Source: Gammaproteobacteria bacterium
Lineage (GTDB): Bacteria; Pseudomonadota; Gammaproteobacteria; GRL18
Length of the DNA: 6,462 nt
NCBI GenBank assembly: GCA_030632625.1
Contig: DAOVUK010000197.1
Location: 1-6,462 of the forward strand
Reading direction: 5' to 3'
The notes under the pieces are model-generated. The model saw only the letters and a program-made list of their open reading frames with translations, ran no database searches and was not told the origin of the DNA. This document shows positions 1 through 5,878 of the stretch, in pieces. Numbering within the stretch: position 1 is the first letter of the stretch; each line of letters opens with the position of its first letter. The position numbers and the translations under genes are program-made.

Positions 1-318
1 ACAGTTTTAAACAATCACACAATAAAAACCGGCCTGGGTGATATTCACGGCAAGGTGCCTGACGGCTGCCGGAAAAACTGCCCGGTGGATATTCTGGTCC
101 GGCCGGATGATATTATTCATGATGATAAAAGTAAACATCAGCTGGAAATTGTCGACAAAGTTTTTCGTGGTGCCGAGTTTTTATATACACTGAAGCTCAA
201 TGACCGCAGCAATGTGTTATGCATCACTCCCAGCCACCATAACCATCCCATCAACAGCCAGCTGGGGATCACTCTGGATATGAGTCATATTGTGGTCTTT
301 AAGCGTAAACAGGACTAG
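1..318 (+). CDS. ABC transporter ATP-binding protein, C-terminal end only (FbpC-like, TOBE domain)
   Basis: The reading frame is open from the first base and ends at TAG 316-318, so this is the last 105 residues of a gene that begins outside the window. No Walker or signature motifs are present because the nucleotide-binding domain is cut off. What remains looks like the C-terminal TOBE_2 regulatory domain of an importer ATPase: VRPDDI, then FRGAEFLYTLKL, PSHHNH and a closing GITLDMSHIVVF. From memory this pattern is typical of Fe(III)/polyamine-type ATPases, closest to the FbpC group, which energise periplasmic-binding-protein-dependent iron uptake at the inner membrane. Transporter membership is well supported; iron as the substrate is inferred. 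The gene converges on ubiI with only 12 bp between the two stop codons. An internal GTG at 55 is not the real start, because homology-like sequence and an open frame continue upstream of it. Confidence 0.72.
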   Translation, partial: TVLNNHTIKTGLGDIHGKVPDGCRKNCPVDILVRPDDIIHDDKSKHQLEIVDKVFRGAEFLYTLKLNDRSNVLCITPSHHNHPINSQLGITLDMSHIVVFKRKQD

Positions 319-330
319 GAGCCTGGCTCA

Positions 331-1590
331 TCAAGATTCAATATTTGGTCGTGCCAGATACGGTAGTTTTTCTTTTAAACCAAGGCCAGATAAACCCATA
401 GCCCGCTTGATCATCATATTTTTTAGCGGACCGAGTTTATCCGCAATATTGAGTCCTGAATTGCGTAAGAACTTCAGTGGGGTGAGATCATTACTGAATA
501 GCCGTTTAAAGCCATCCATTGCCGCCAGCATGGCGATATTATCGCCTTTACGTCGTCGTTCATAGCGTCGCAAGGTAGATAAAGCACCAATTTCACGTTT
601 TTTCTCCTGAGCACGCAGCAATTCTTCTGCCAGCACAACAGCATCCAGTAAACCCAGATTGACGCCCTGACCTGCCAGAGGATGTACCGTATGAGCGGCA
701 TCACCTATCAGCGCCAGATGTTCCTGAACATACTGATTGGCATGTCTGAGGCGCAGCGGAAAACTGCCTCGCTCGGAACTCAGTTGAATACGTCCCAGAG
801 AGCTGCCGAAGGTCAGCTGTAATTCCTGATTAAAAGAGTGTTCATCCATCGTGAGCAATGACCGGGATTTTTCTTCTGTAGTTGACCAGACAATTGAGCT
901 TTGGCCATCGGCAAGCGGCAAAAATGCCAGCGGCCCTTCCGGCATAAACTGCTGCCAGCAGGCATTCTGGTGTGATTCCGATGTGGTGACATTGCACACC
1001 ACAGCATTCTGCTGATAAGCCCAGCTGCTCAAGGTAATACCGGCCTGTTTTCTTACCCAGGAATTGGCGCCGTCAGCACCCACCAGCACTGCAGCACTCA
1101 GTTTTAAACCATCTGCTGCAAGGAGTTCAACTCCCTGTTCATTCAGCTGCATTGACTGCAGCTGCAGCGGCATTAATAAATCAACATTATCAAAATCGGA
1201 CAGACGGGTCTGCACGGCTTTTTGAATGATCCGGTTTTCAATAATATGTCCTAAATCAGCCTGACCCACCTCAGTACTGTCAAAGTGAATCTGCCCCTGA
1301 CCCGTGGCATCCCAGACATGCATTTTGTTATAGGCAGCCGCACCATCATGCTGCATACTCTCCCATACACCCAGATTTTCAAAAATATGCTGACTGGCAT
1401 GAGTAATGGCACTGACACGAATATCATGAGAGCCTTCCTGCCAGTCAAAATTACTTTGACGGGCTTCTATCACGGCAATTCTAAGTGAGCTGTTACCTAG
1501 CGCACAGGCCAGAGTCGCACCAACCATGCCGCCGCCGACAATAATAATATCGTAAGGTTGAACTGTTTTTTGTGTCTTTGTTTTTGTCAT
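331..1590 (-). CDS. ubiI: UbiI, FAD-dependent ubiquinone biosynthesis hydroxylase (C5 hydroxylation)
   Basis: This 419-residue protein belongs to the UbiH/UbiF/VisC flavin monooxygenases. In E. coli UbiI adds the C5 hydroxyl to the polyprenyl-phenol ring using O2 and NAD(P)H, in the soluble/peripheral Ubi complex. Visible motifs are the N-terminal dinucleotide fold DIIIVGGGMVGATLA with GGGMVG at residues 19-24, the acidic end of strand 2 (IEAR, E42), the DG motif GADGANSWVR at 171-180, and the FAD-ribose GD motif IGDAAHTVHPLAGQGVNLG at about 295-313. The C-terminus with RRYERRRKGDN, FSND and RAMGL closely resembles E. coli UbiI. The true GD motif and the PLAGQGVNLG wording separate it from its neighbour UbiH. 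It starts at ATG 1590 behind a weak purine run (AAAAAAAGAAAAT) rather than a clear Shine-Dalgarno. It is the last gene of the presumed ygfB-pepP-ubiH-ubiI unit. A different regiospecificity (UbiF/UbiL-like) cannot be excluded from sequence alone. Confidence 0.9.
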   Translation of the reverse strand: MTKTKTQKTVQPYDIIIVGGGMVGATLACALGNSSLRIAVIEARQSNFDWQEGSHDIRVSAITHASQHIFENLGVWESMQHDGAAAYNKMHVWDATGQGQIHFDSTEVGQADLGHIIENRIIQKAVQTRLSDFDNVDLLMPLQLQSMQLNEQGVELLAADGLKLSAAVLVGADGANSWVRKQAGITLSSWAYQQNAVVCNVTTSESHQNACWQQFMPEGPLAFLPLADGQSSIVWSTTEEKSRSLLTMDEHSFNQELQLTFGSSLGRIQLSSERGSFPLRLRHANQYVQEHLALIGDAAHTVHPLAGQGVNLGLLDAVVLAEELLRAQEKKREIGALSTLRRYERRRKGDNIAMLAAMDGFKRLFSNDLTPLKFLRNSGLNIADKLGPLKNMMIKRAMGLSGLGLKEKLPYLARPNIES

Positions 1591-1612
1591 ATTTTCTTTT
1601 TTTAATGAGAGC

Positions 1613-1640
1613 GTAGAGACGTTGCATGCAACGTCTCTAC
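1613..1640. repeat. Perfect 28-bp palindrome between ubiH and ubiI
   Basis: Each arm is the 14-mer GTAGAGACGTTGCA and its exact reverse complement follows with no spacer. In RNA it would fold as about a 12-bp stem with a CATG loop. It begins one base after the ubiH stop codon and ends 22 bp before the ubiI start. No run of U follows on either strand, so it is not a standard intrinsic terminator. TTTTAAT (1600-1606) and ATTAAAA (1641-1647) flank it as a further inverted pair separated by a 6-base bulge on one side. From memory, palindromes of this GTAGAGACG... type are abundant between genes in cyanobacteria and occur in some other bacteria. A dispersed REP/MITE-like unit is the likeliest explanation, but copy number cannot be seen here. 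Confidence 0.9.
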
Positions 1641-1641
1641 A

Positions 1642-2940
1642 TTAAAACAATGATTGACCAACGGCCATTTTAGTCATTTTTCCCTGCAGCACACCACAGC
1701 CCATGGCTTCATGAGCAATGGCATGTTTCAGCGGTGATATAATATCCGTCAGCAATAATCCGGAATTTCTTAACACAGCCAATGTCGTTGACTGATTTGA
1801 AAAGAGTTTAATCAGACCATTAGTAATACTGGTCACCTGGCGGATATCAGCCTGACGCCATTGCCAATAGGAATTTAATAATTCCCTGCTGCCGGGGTCG
1901 CCTGATTTATACGTTTGCATTTCTGTCACGATCAGTTCTGCCAGGGCAGAAATATCACGCAGTCCCAGATTAAAGCCCTGTCCGGCCACCGGATGCACAC
2001 CATGTGCGGCATTACCAATCAGGGCAACCCGGTTTTGATGACTCAGAGTATCATTGTTAATGGTCATCAGTGCCAGAGGATAAGCTGCCCTGCGTCCCAC
2101 TTTAGTGATCTGACCCAGACGATAGCCAAAACGCTGCTGCAATGCCTGTATAAAACCGGCATCGTCCAATACCATTATTTGTTCCAGCTGATCGTCTCTG
2201 ACGGTCCAGACCAGAGAACTGCGATTACGGGTCAGGGGCAATACGGCCAGCGGCCCGGAATCAGTAAAACGTTCGTAGGCAATATTTTTATGGGGTATTT
2301 CAGTTTCAATATTGGCAATGATGGCCGTTTGTGCATAGGAATGCTGGTTGATTTGAATCCCCAGAGATTCCCGGGTTTTAGAATTAACACCATCAGCAAT
2401 AATCAGCAAACGTGTACTGAGGTTTGTGACAACAGATTCAGAATGAATTTCCTGTTGTAAGCTGATTTTAACCTCTTCTGTAGTGCTTTCAATCTGTTCA
2501 ATAACAGCAGGACAAAAAAGATGAATATTTTCCTGCTGCTGCATCTGCTCAATTAAAACTTCACCGACCACACGGCTTTCGACCACATAACCCAGCGCCG
2601 GCACCCCTTCTTTTTGATGATCAAGCCGGGTCACACCCAGGTGCCCGCGATCTGAAATATGGATATGCTTTATCGCTGCAAAGCCATCGCCATCACGCTG
2701 GGCCAGTTTATCCCAGATCCCCATTGCCTGATAAATCTGCCTCGAACTCCAGGCCAGCGCCAGGCAGCGATCATCAAAACTGGGCTGACTTTGTTCCTGT
2801 TGATAGGGATGTGCTTCAATAACAGCAATACTCAAGCCTATTTTTTCCACAGCAGGTGCCAGAGCCAATGCCATTGTTGCACCGGCCATACCACCGCCAA
2901 CAATGATAATATCAAAGTCGCTATTTGCTTGTTTTGTCAT
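1642..2940 (-). CDS. ubiH: UbiH, 2-octaprenyl-6-methoxyphenol hydroxylase
   Basis: This 432-residue FAD monooxygenase is a paralogue of the UbiI encoded just downstream. In E. coli UbiH hydroxylates C1 of the ring during ubiquinone synthesis, with O2 as oxygen donor, in the membrane-associated Ubi complex. The N-terminal FAD fold is DFDIIIVGGGMAGATMALAL with GGGMAG at residues 15-20, followed by IEAH at 41-44. The mid-protein DG motif is ADGVNSKTR at 182-190. The FAD-ribose motif reads IGNAAHGVHPVAGQGFNLG at about 308-326. Asn replaces the usual Asp of the GD motif, and together with AGQGFNLGLRD this is a UbiH hallmark shared with E. coli, not a defect. Length is slightly above the family norm of about 390-400. 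It starts at ATG 2940, 29 bp after the pepP stop, with only a weak GTGAG as ribosome site. Its TAA stop lies one base from the 28-bp palindrome. Confidence 0.93.
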   Translation of the reverse strand: MTKQANSDFDIIIVGGGMAGATMALALAPAVEKIGLSIAVIEAHPYQQEQSQPSFDDRCLALAWSSRQIYQAMGIWDKLAQRDGDGFAAIKHIHISDRGHLGVTRLDHQKEGVPALGYVVESRVVGEVLIEQMQQQENIHLFCPAVIEQIESTTEEVKISLQQEIHSESVVTNLSTRLLIIADGVNSKTRESLGIQINQHSYAQTAIIANIETEIPHKNIAYERFTDSGPLAVLPLTRNRSSLVWTVRDDQLEQIMVLDDAGFIQALQQRFGYRLGQITKVGRRAAYPLALMTINNDTLSHQNRVALIGNAAHGVHPVAGQGFNLGLRDISALAELIVTEMQTYKSGDPGSRELLNSYWQWRQADIRQVTSITNGLIKLFSNQSTTLAVLRNSGLLLTDIISPLKHAIAHEAMGCGVLQGKMTKMAVGQSLF

Positions 2941-2969
2941 TCAGAACATTTCTCACTGTTTATTGCCGG

Positions 2970-4640
2970 CTACTTATTTTTCACGTGATTTTTCCGCACG
3001 GCATTGGTCTTGCGAGTGCTTTTGGTTTTGCTCACCCTTTTTTTTCTAACGACCTTCTTTTTGCCTGAAGCAGAGGCCACTGCTTTTTTTCGAGTTACGG
3101 CTTTTTTTGAGCTAACGGCTTTTTTCCGACTAATGCCTTTTTTCCTGCTAACGGTTTTTTTCTTAAGCGTTGCTTTTTTCGGGCTAGTGGCCTTTTTCCG
3201 GCTGAGGGCCTTTTTCTGGCTGAGGGCTCTTTTCTGGCTGACGGCCTTTTTCTGGCTGACGGCTCTTTTCTGGCTGACGGCTCTTTTGCCCGGCTTAACC
3301 GCTTCTTTTTTCGGGCTGATAACTGACGCACTATCTGCAGCCATGAGCGTTTCTATTTCTGCAACACTTTTGGGTGCATTGGCTGTCAGTACTTCATAGC
3401 CTGTCCGGGTCACCCGGACATCATCTTCAATCCGAATACCAATATTACGCCATTTTTTTGCTATCTTGCGATTATCACCGGTATAAATTCCCGGTTCAAT
3501 CGTCAGCACCATACCCGGTTCCAGCATTCGCCATTCATTATCAATCTTATAATCGCCGACATCATGAACATCCAGGCCCAGCCAATGCCCTGTACGGTGC
3601 ATATAAAAGGCTTTATAGGCTGCATCTTTAATCAGTTTGTCAACTCGTCCCTTCAGCAGTCCAAGACGCACCAGACCTTTCGTGATCACTTTTACCGCGA
3701 CTTCATGGGGTGCATTCCAGTGACTGCCGGGATAAACCATTTCAATCGCAGCTTGCTGAGCCTCCAGTACTAATTCATACAGTGCCTTCTGTTCAGGTGA
3801 AAAATGGCCATTGACCGGATAGGTTCGGGTAATATCAGATGCGTACCCATGGTATTCACCGCCCGCATCAACTAACACCAGATCACCTTCTTTTAACGGC
3901 GCATCGTTCTCGGTGTAATGCAGAATGCAGGCATTTTCACCGCCGCCGACAATTGATGGATAGGCCAGATCCCGGCAGCCGTTAAACAGGCACTGATGCA
4001 CGAATTCTGCTTCCAGCTGGTATTCAAGCAGGCCGGGTTTACAGGTTTTCATTAAGCGTTTGTGTGCCTGACAGGAAATACTGGCGGCCTTTTTCATCAT
4101 CTTAATTTCATTGGCTGATTTGAATAAGCGCATTTCATGTAACGGATGATCCAGTGCGACAAACTCACCCGGGGCATTCACACCCATACGCACTTTTTGC
4201 TTTAATTGGTTCACCCAGCCGGTTAAACGCTGATCAAAATCAGCATGAATACCCATGGTATAAAATACCCGGGTTTTATTTTCCATCAGGCCGGGTAAAA
4301 TTTCATCAATGTCAGTGATGGGAAACGAGTCATCTGCACCATAAGCGGCTAACACACCTTCCTGACCCGCACGGCGGCCATGCCAGACTTCCTGAGCTTC
4401 ATCTTTTTCACGACAGAACAGCACATATTCACCATGCTTGCGTCCTGGAATCAGCACCAGAACCGATTCCGGCTCCCAAAACCCCGTTAAATACAGAAAA
4501 TCACTATCCGGCCTGAAGGTATAATTGACATCACGGTTTCTGACCTGTTCGCCTGCAGTGGGTAAAATAGCAATGCTGTCAGCACCCATATCCTGCATTA
4601 AATGCTTTCTGCGTTTTGCAAATTCTTTTGTTTCTGTCAT
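2970..4640 (-). CDS. pepP: PepP, Xaa-Pro aminopeptidase (aminopeptidase P) with a basic repeat tail
   Basis: This M24-family metalloenzyme removes N-terminal residues that precede proline and acts in the cytoplasm. From ATG 4640 it is 556 residues long. The N-terminal domain has the usual FAKRRKHLMQ, NYTFRPDSDFLYLTGF and HGRRAG segments. The pita-bread catalytic domain keeps all five metal ligands: D258 (VDAGGEY), D269 (ASDITR), H352 (GHWLGLDVHDVGDY), E382 (TIEPGIY) and E405 (RIEDD). H241, H359 and R403 are also present. These line up within two residues of E. coli PepP, which ends near residue 441. Here about 114 further residues follow (443-556), a Lys/Arg-rich hexapeptide repeat such as KRAVSQ with a single Glu and no Asp, resembling bacterial histone-H1-like or AlgP-type tails. 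An in-frame TTG at 4652 would add four residues. ATG 4640 is preferred because GAG lies seven bases upstream of it. The gene sits between ygfB (49 bp) and ubiH (29 bp). Confidence 0.93.
   Translation of the reverse strand: MTETKEFAKRRKHLMQDMGADSIAILPTAGEQVRNRDVNYTFRPDSDFLYLTGFWEPESVLVLIPGRKHGEYVLFCREKDEAQEVWHGRRAGQEGVLAAYGADDSFPITDIDEILPGLMENKTRVFYTMGIHADFDQRLTGWVNQLKQKVRMGVNAPGEFVALDHPLHEMRLFKSANEIKMMKKAASISCQAHKRLMKTCKPGLLEYQLEAEFVHQCLFNGCRDLAYPSIVGGGENACILHYTENDAPLKEGDLVLVDAGGEYHGYASDITRTYPVNGHFSPEQKALYELVLEAQQAAIEMVYPGSHWNAPHEVAVKVITKGLVRLGLLKGRVDKLIKDAAYKAFYMHRTGHWLGLDVHDVGDYKIDNEWRMLEPGMVLTIEPGIYTGDNRKIAKKWRNIGIRIEDDVRVTRTGYEVLTANAPKSVAEIETLMAADSASVISPKKEAVKPGKRAVSQKRAVSQKKAVSQKRALSQKKALSRKKATSPKKATLKKKTVSRKKGISRKKAVSSKKAVTRKKAVASASGKKKVVRKKRVSKTKSTRKTNAVRKNHVKNK
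3082..3297. repeat. 18-bp tandem repeat (12 units) encoding the PepP tail
   Basis: Twelve consecutive 18-bp units occupy this stretch in strict register, so they add whole hexapeptides to PepP without a frameshift. On the plus strand a typical unit is GCTCTTTTCTGGCTGACG, which the minus strand reads as part of the KRAVSQ repeat. Units at 3208-3279 are nearly identical to one another. Those toward 3082 and the last one at 3280-3297 have drifted, for example to SRKKAT and VSRKKG-type hexamers. This gradient suggests recent growth by slippage or unequal crossover in the part nearest the catalytic domain. Because 18 is a multiple of three and the units lack stops, shadow frames also stay open on both strands; these are not counted as genes. 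Confidence 0.88.
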
Positions 4641-4689
4641 TTTTTGGCTCAAAGTTCTTTTTTAATCACTTAAAAGGGATTTTTATTTA

Positions 4690-5295
4690 TTAATGCAAAG
4701 TCGTATCACTATCCGCATCAGCAAGGGCAACAGGTACACGAAGAGGATTTATTTCTTCATTGATGAGCAAAACACCAATGCGAATAAACTCAATAAATTC
4801 AATAATCGCTTGTTCATCACTGTCATCACCTGCCAGCTCATAATCCTCTACTGTGGCAATTGCAGCCATTGCTTCAACAAATTCTGTCACCTCATGGGGA
4901 TAAGCAGAGAAGTTTTTAATTCCGGCAAGACTCAGCCCCATTAAAAAACCCTGTGCCCATTCAGCAATCGCCTGTAGACGCACCGCTGCACTGTCATTTT
5001 CCGGCACCAGCAGATAAAAATTAAGATTATTATCAGCCAGCGCCTTCACTGTTGCTAAAAAGAAATCTTTAAATGATTCGGCAATTGCCTCAAGCAGTAA
5101 TTCCCGCGTATTAACGGCTTTTGAAACATCATTATCATCTCTGAAAAAAGTGAGTGATAACCATTCATGCACGTTGATATCCCCCTTACCGCAAAGGATG
5201 CCGCACAATGTTCCATGCACTTCTGAGGGTGATAACTCACTGTCCAGTTTTATCAGATCTGCTTTTATCTGCTCAATATCTGTTTCTAATGACAT
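4690..5295 (-). CDS. ygfB: YgfB, UPF0149/YecA-like family protein
   Basis: This acidic, mostly helical protein has 201 residues, close to the family length of about 190. Recognisable segments are LSPSEVHGTLCGILCG near the N-terminus, the central EWAQGFLMGLSLAG, and the acidic DDSDEQAIIEFIEFIRIGVLLI near the C-terminus. There is no SEC-type Cys/His zinc motif of the kind seen at the end of some YecA relatives. Biochemical function is not established for the family as a whole. In Pseudomonas aeruginosa, from memory, YgfB dampens AlpA-dependent expression of an amidase gene and so influences beta-lactam tolerance; that role cannot be assumed here. An upstream in-frame TTG (5316) would add seven residues. 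ATG 5295 is chosen because AGAAGG lies four bases before it and the MSLETDIEQ start fits the family. It is the first gene of the leftward unit ygfB-pepP-ubiH-ubiI, the same order as in E. coli. Confidence 0.9.
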   Translation of the reverse strand: MSLETDIEQIKADLIKLDSELSPSEVHGTLCGILCGKGDINVHEWLSLTFFRDDNDVSKAVNTRELLLEAIAESFKDFFLATVKALADNNLNFYLLVPENDSAAVRLQAIAEWAQGFLMGLSLAGIKNFSAYPHEVTEFVEAMAAIATVEDYELAGDDSDEQAIIEFIEFIRIGVLLINEEINPLRVPVALADADSDTTLH

Positions 5296-5299
5296 AAAA

Positions 5300-5305
5300 C
5301 CTTCT
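5300..5305 (-). promoter_or_regulatory. Ribosome binding site of ygfB
   Basis: The minus strand reads AGAAGG, then TTTT, then ATG. This is the clearest Shine-Dalgarno in the leftward operon and decides the ygfB start at 5295 over the upstream TTG at 5316. Confidence 0.7.
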
Positions 5306-5348
5306 AATTCAAACAATAATTTAATTATTCACTATAATAACTATAAGT

Positions 5349-5430
5349 AATCACAGGATAAGTACCTGAACGAAATTTCTTATTGAAAAAAGCCTCAATA
5401 AGCTCTTTCTAAGGTACTAATAATGTGATT
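5349..5430. repeat. 82-bp nested imperfect inverted repeat in the ygfB / ZapB-like divergent region
   Basis: Three perfect inverted pairs are nested about one axis: AATCACA (5349-5355) with TGTGATT (5424-5430), AGTACCT (5361-5367) with AGGTACT (5412-5418), and CTTATTGA (5379-5386) with TCAATAAG (5395-5402). GAAA (5372-5375) with TTTC (5406-5409) adds a fourth. All share a centre at 5389.5-5390.5. The two outer pairs are separated by five bases on each side. The structure lies 54 bp upstream of ygfB and 215 bp upstream of the plus-strand gene. It has no GC-rich stem with a U tract and sits between divergent genes, so it is not a terminator. A decayed MITE-like palindrome or a stack of operator dyads are the two main readings. 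I see no clear target-site duplication. Confidence 0.75.
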
Positions 5431-5447
5431 TATTTTCTATTATTGAA

Positions 5448-5453
5448 ATTATA
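5448..5453 (-). promoter_or_regulatory. Candidate -10 element for the leftward ygfB-pepP-ubiH-ubiI unit
   Basis: The minus strand carries an exact TATAAT here, preceded by GGGG. At a 17-bp spacing the -35 position reads ACGGAA, a poor match, so this is only a candidate. If it is used, the ygfB leader would be roughly 145 nt long and would contain the whole 82-bp inverted repeat. A second, weaker -10 (TATTAT, near 5334) closer to ygfB also lacks a good -35. Confidence 0.3.
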
Positions 5454-5497
5454 CCCCAGATAATCAATATTTCCGTTATAGATTGTTACTTTAGCCA

Positions 5498-5526
5498 TTG
5501 ACCATTGCGGTAATGAATCTTACCAT
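5498..5526 (+). promoter_or_regulatory. Candidate sigma-70 promoter for the ZapB-like gene and zapA
   Basis: TTGACC (5498-5503, five of six matches to the -35 consensus) is followed after exactly 17 bp by TACCAT (5521-5526, four of six matches to the -10). Transcription would start near 5533, about 110 bases before the ATG at 5645. TATAAA at 5573-5578 is an alternative -10 closer to the gene but has no convincing -35. Confidence 0.4.
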
Positions 5527-5584
5527 AGGCATTAGATTATGAAAAAATGTAATAAGTCTGTCTGCACTGTTGTATAAAATACAA

Positions 5585-5655
5585 GTAGAAAACAAAAGTA
5601 GAAAATAAAGCAGTAAATAATAAATAGAAAACAGGGTAGAAAATATGGTAGAAAA
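5585..5655 (+). repeat. Reiterated GTAGAAAA motif running into the start of the ZapB-like gene
   Basis: GTAGAAAA occurs at 5585, 5598, 5636 and 5648, with a one-mismatch copy (ATAGAAAA) at 5624 and a degenerate one near 5613. Spacing is about 12-13 bp throughout. The last copy covers codons 2-4 of the ZapB-like gene (GTA GAA AAT). The copy at 5636 abuts the ribosome site AGGG (5633-5636), which lies eight bases before the ATG. Confidence 0.6.
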
Positions 5656-5878
5656 TGCAATTGCCAATGATACGGATATTGAGCTAAAGCGTCTGGATGA
5701 AAGTGTTGATATTTTACTTGGAACCATCAGCCAGCTTAAAGAAGAAAATGGCCAGTTACGTTCACAACAGGAATTCTTGCAGGTTGAGCGTTCCAGGCTT
5801 ATGGAAAAAAATGAAACAGCACGAACCCGTGTTGAAGCTATTATTAATCGCCTCAAAGCCATGGAGAGTAATGGATGA
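5645..5878 (+). CDS. Small coiled-coil protein, TIGR02449 family (ZapB-like)
   Basis: This 77-residue, highly charged protein is predicted to be almost one continuous helix. Hydrophobic residues recur at heptad-like spacing from about residue 14 to 70 (LKRLDESVDILL, ISQLKEENGQLR, FLQVERSRLMEKN, VEAIINRLKAME), as expected of a parallel coiled coil. There is no signal peptide or membrane segment. The size, sequence style and position just before zapA match the TIGR02449 family, often annotated as ZapB-like. In E. coli the unrelated-locus ZapB is a coiled coil that binds ZapA and stabilises the FtsZ ring. A similar partnership is inferred here from adjacency, not shown. ATG 5645 has AGGG eight bases upstream. 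The stop overlaps the zapA start as ATGA, which points to coupled translation. An antisense frame covering this gene lacks any recognisable feature and was not called. Confidence 0.85.
   Translation: MVENAIANDTDIELKRLDESVDILLGTISQLKEENGQLRSQQEFLQVERSRLMEKNETARTRVEAIINRLKAMESNG

Noticed and set aside
308..328. Asn in place of Asp in the GD motif of UbiH as a possible inactivating change (protein residues, IGNAAH).
   Set aside because: E. coli UbiH has the same GNAA wording, so this is a family trait and not a lesion.
319..329. GAGCC-T-GGCTC as a bidirectional terminator between the convergent genes.
   Set aside because: A one-base spacer cannot form a hairpin loop, leaving only about three usable pairs, and there is no T tract.
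1915..2460. Plus-strand open frame of 181 codons antisense to ubiH.
   Set aside because: The minus strand encodes a full UbiH with FAD motifs across this stretch. The antisense product has no family features.
3095..3331. Second minus-strand frame with an SARK/RKRP repeat inside pepP.
   Set aside because: The repeat unit is a multiple of three and lacks stops, so alternative frames stay open. The pepP frame continues from the catalytic domain and is the real one.
3004..3399. Plus-strand frame giving a Phe/Leu-rich, membrane-like repeat protein.
   Set aside because: The hydrophobicity follows directly from reading Lys/Arg codons (AAA/AAG) in antisense across the 18-bp repeat of pepP. There is no independent support.
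5539..5577. Twelve-codon plus-strand reading frame (MKKCNKSVCTVV) in the leader of the ZapB-like gene.
   Set aside because: It is very short, has no clear Shine-Dalgarno at proper spacing and nothing to suggest a leader-peptide role.
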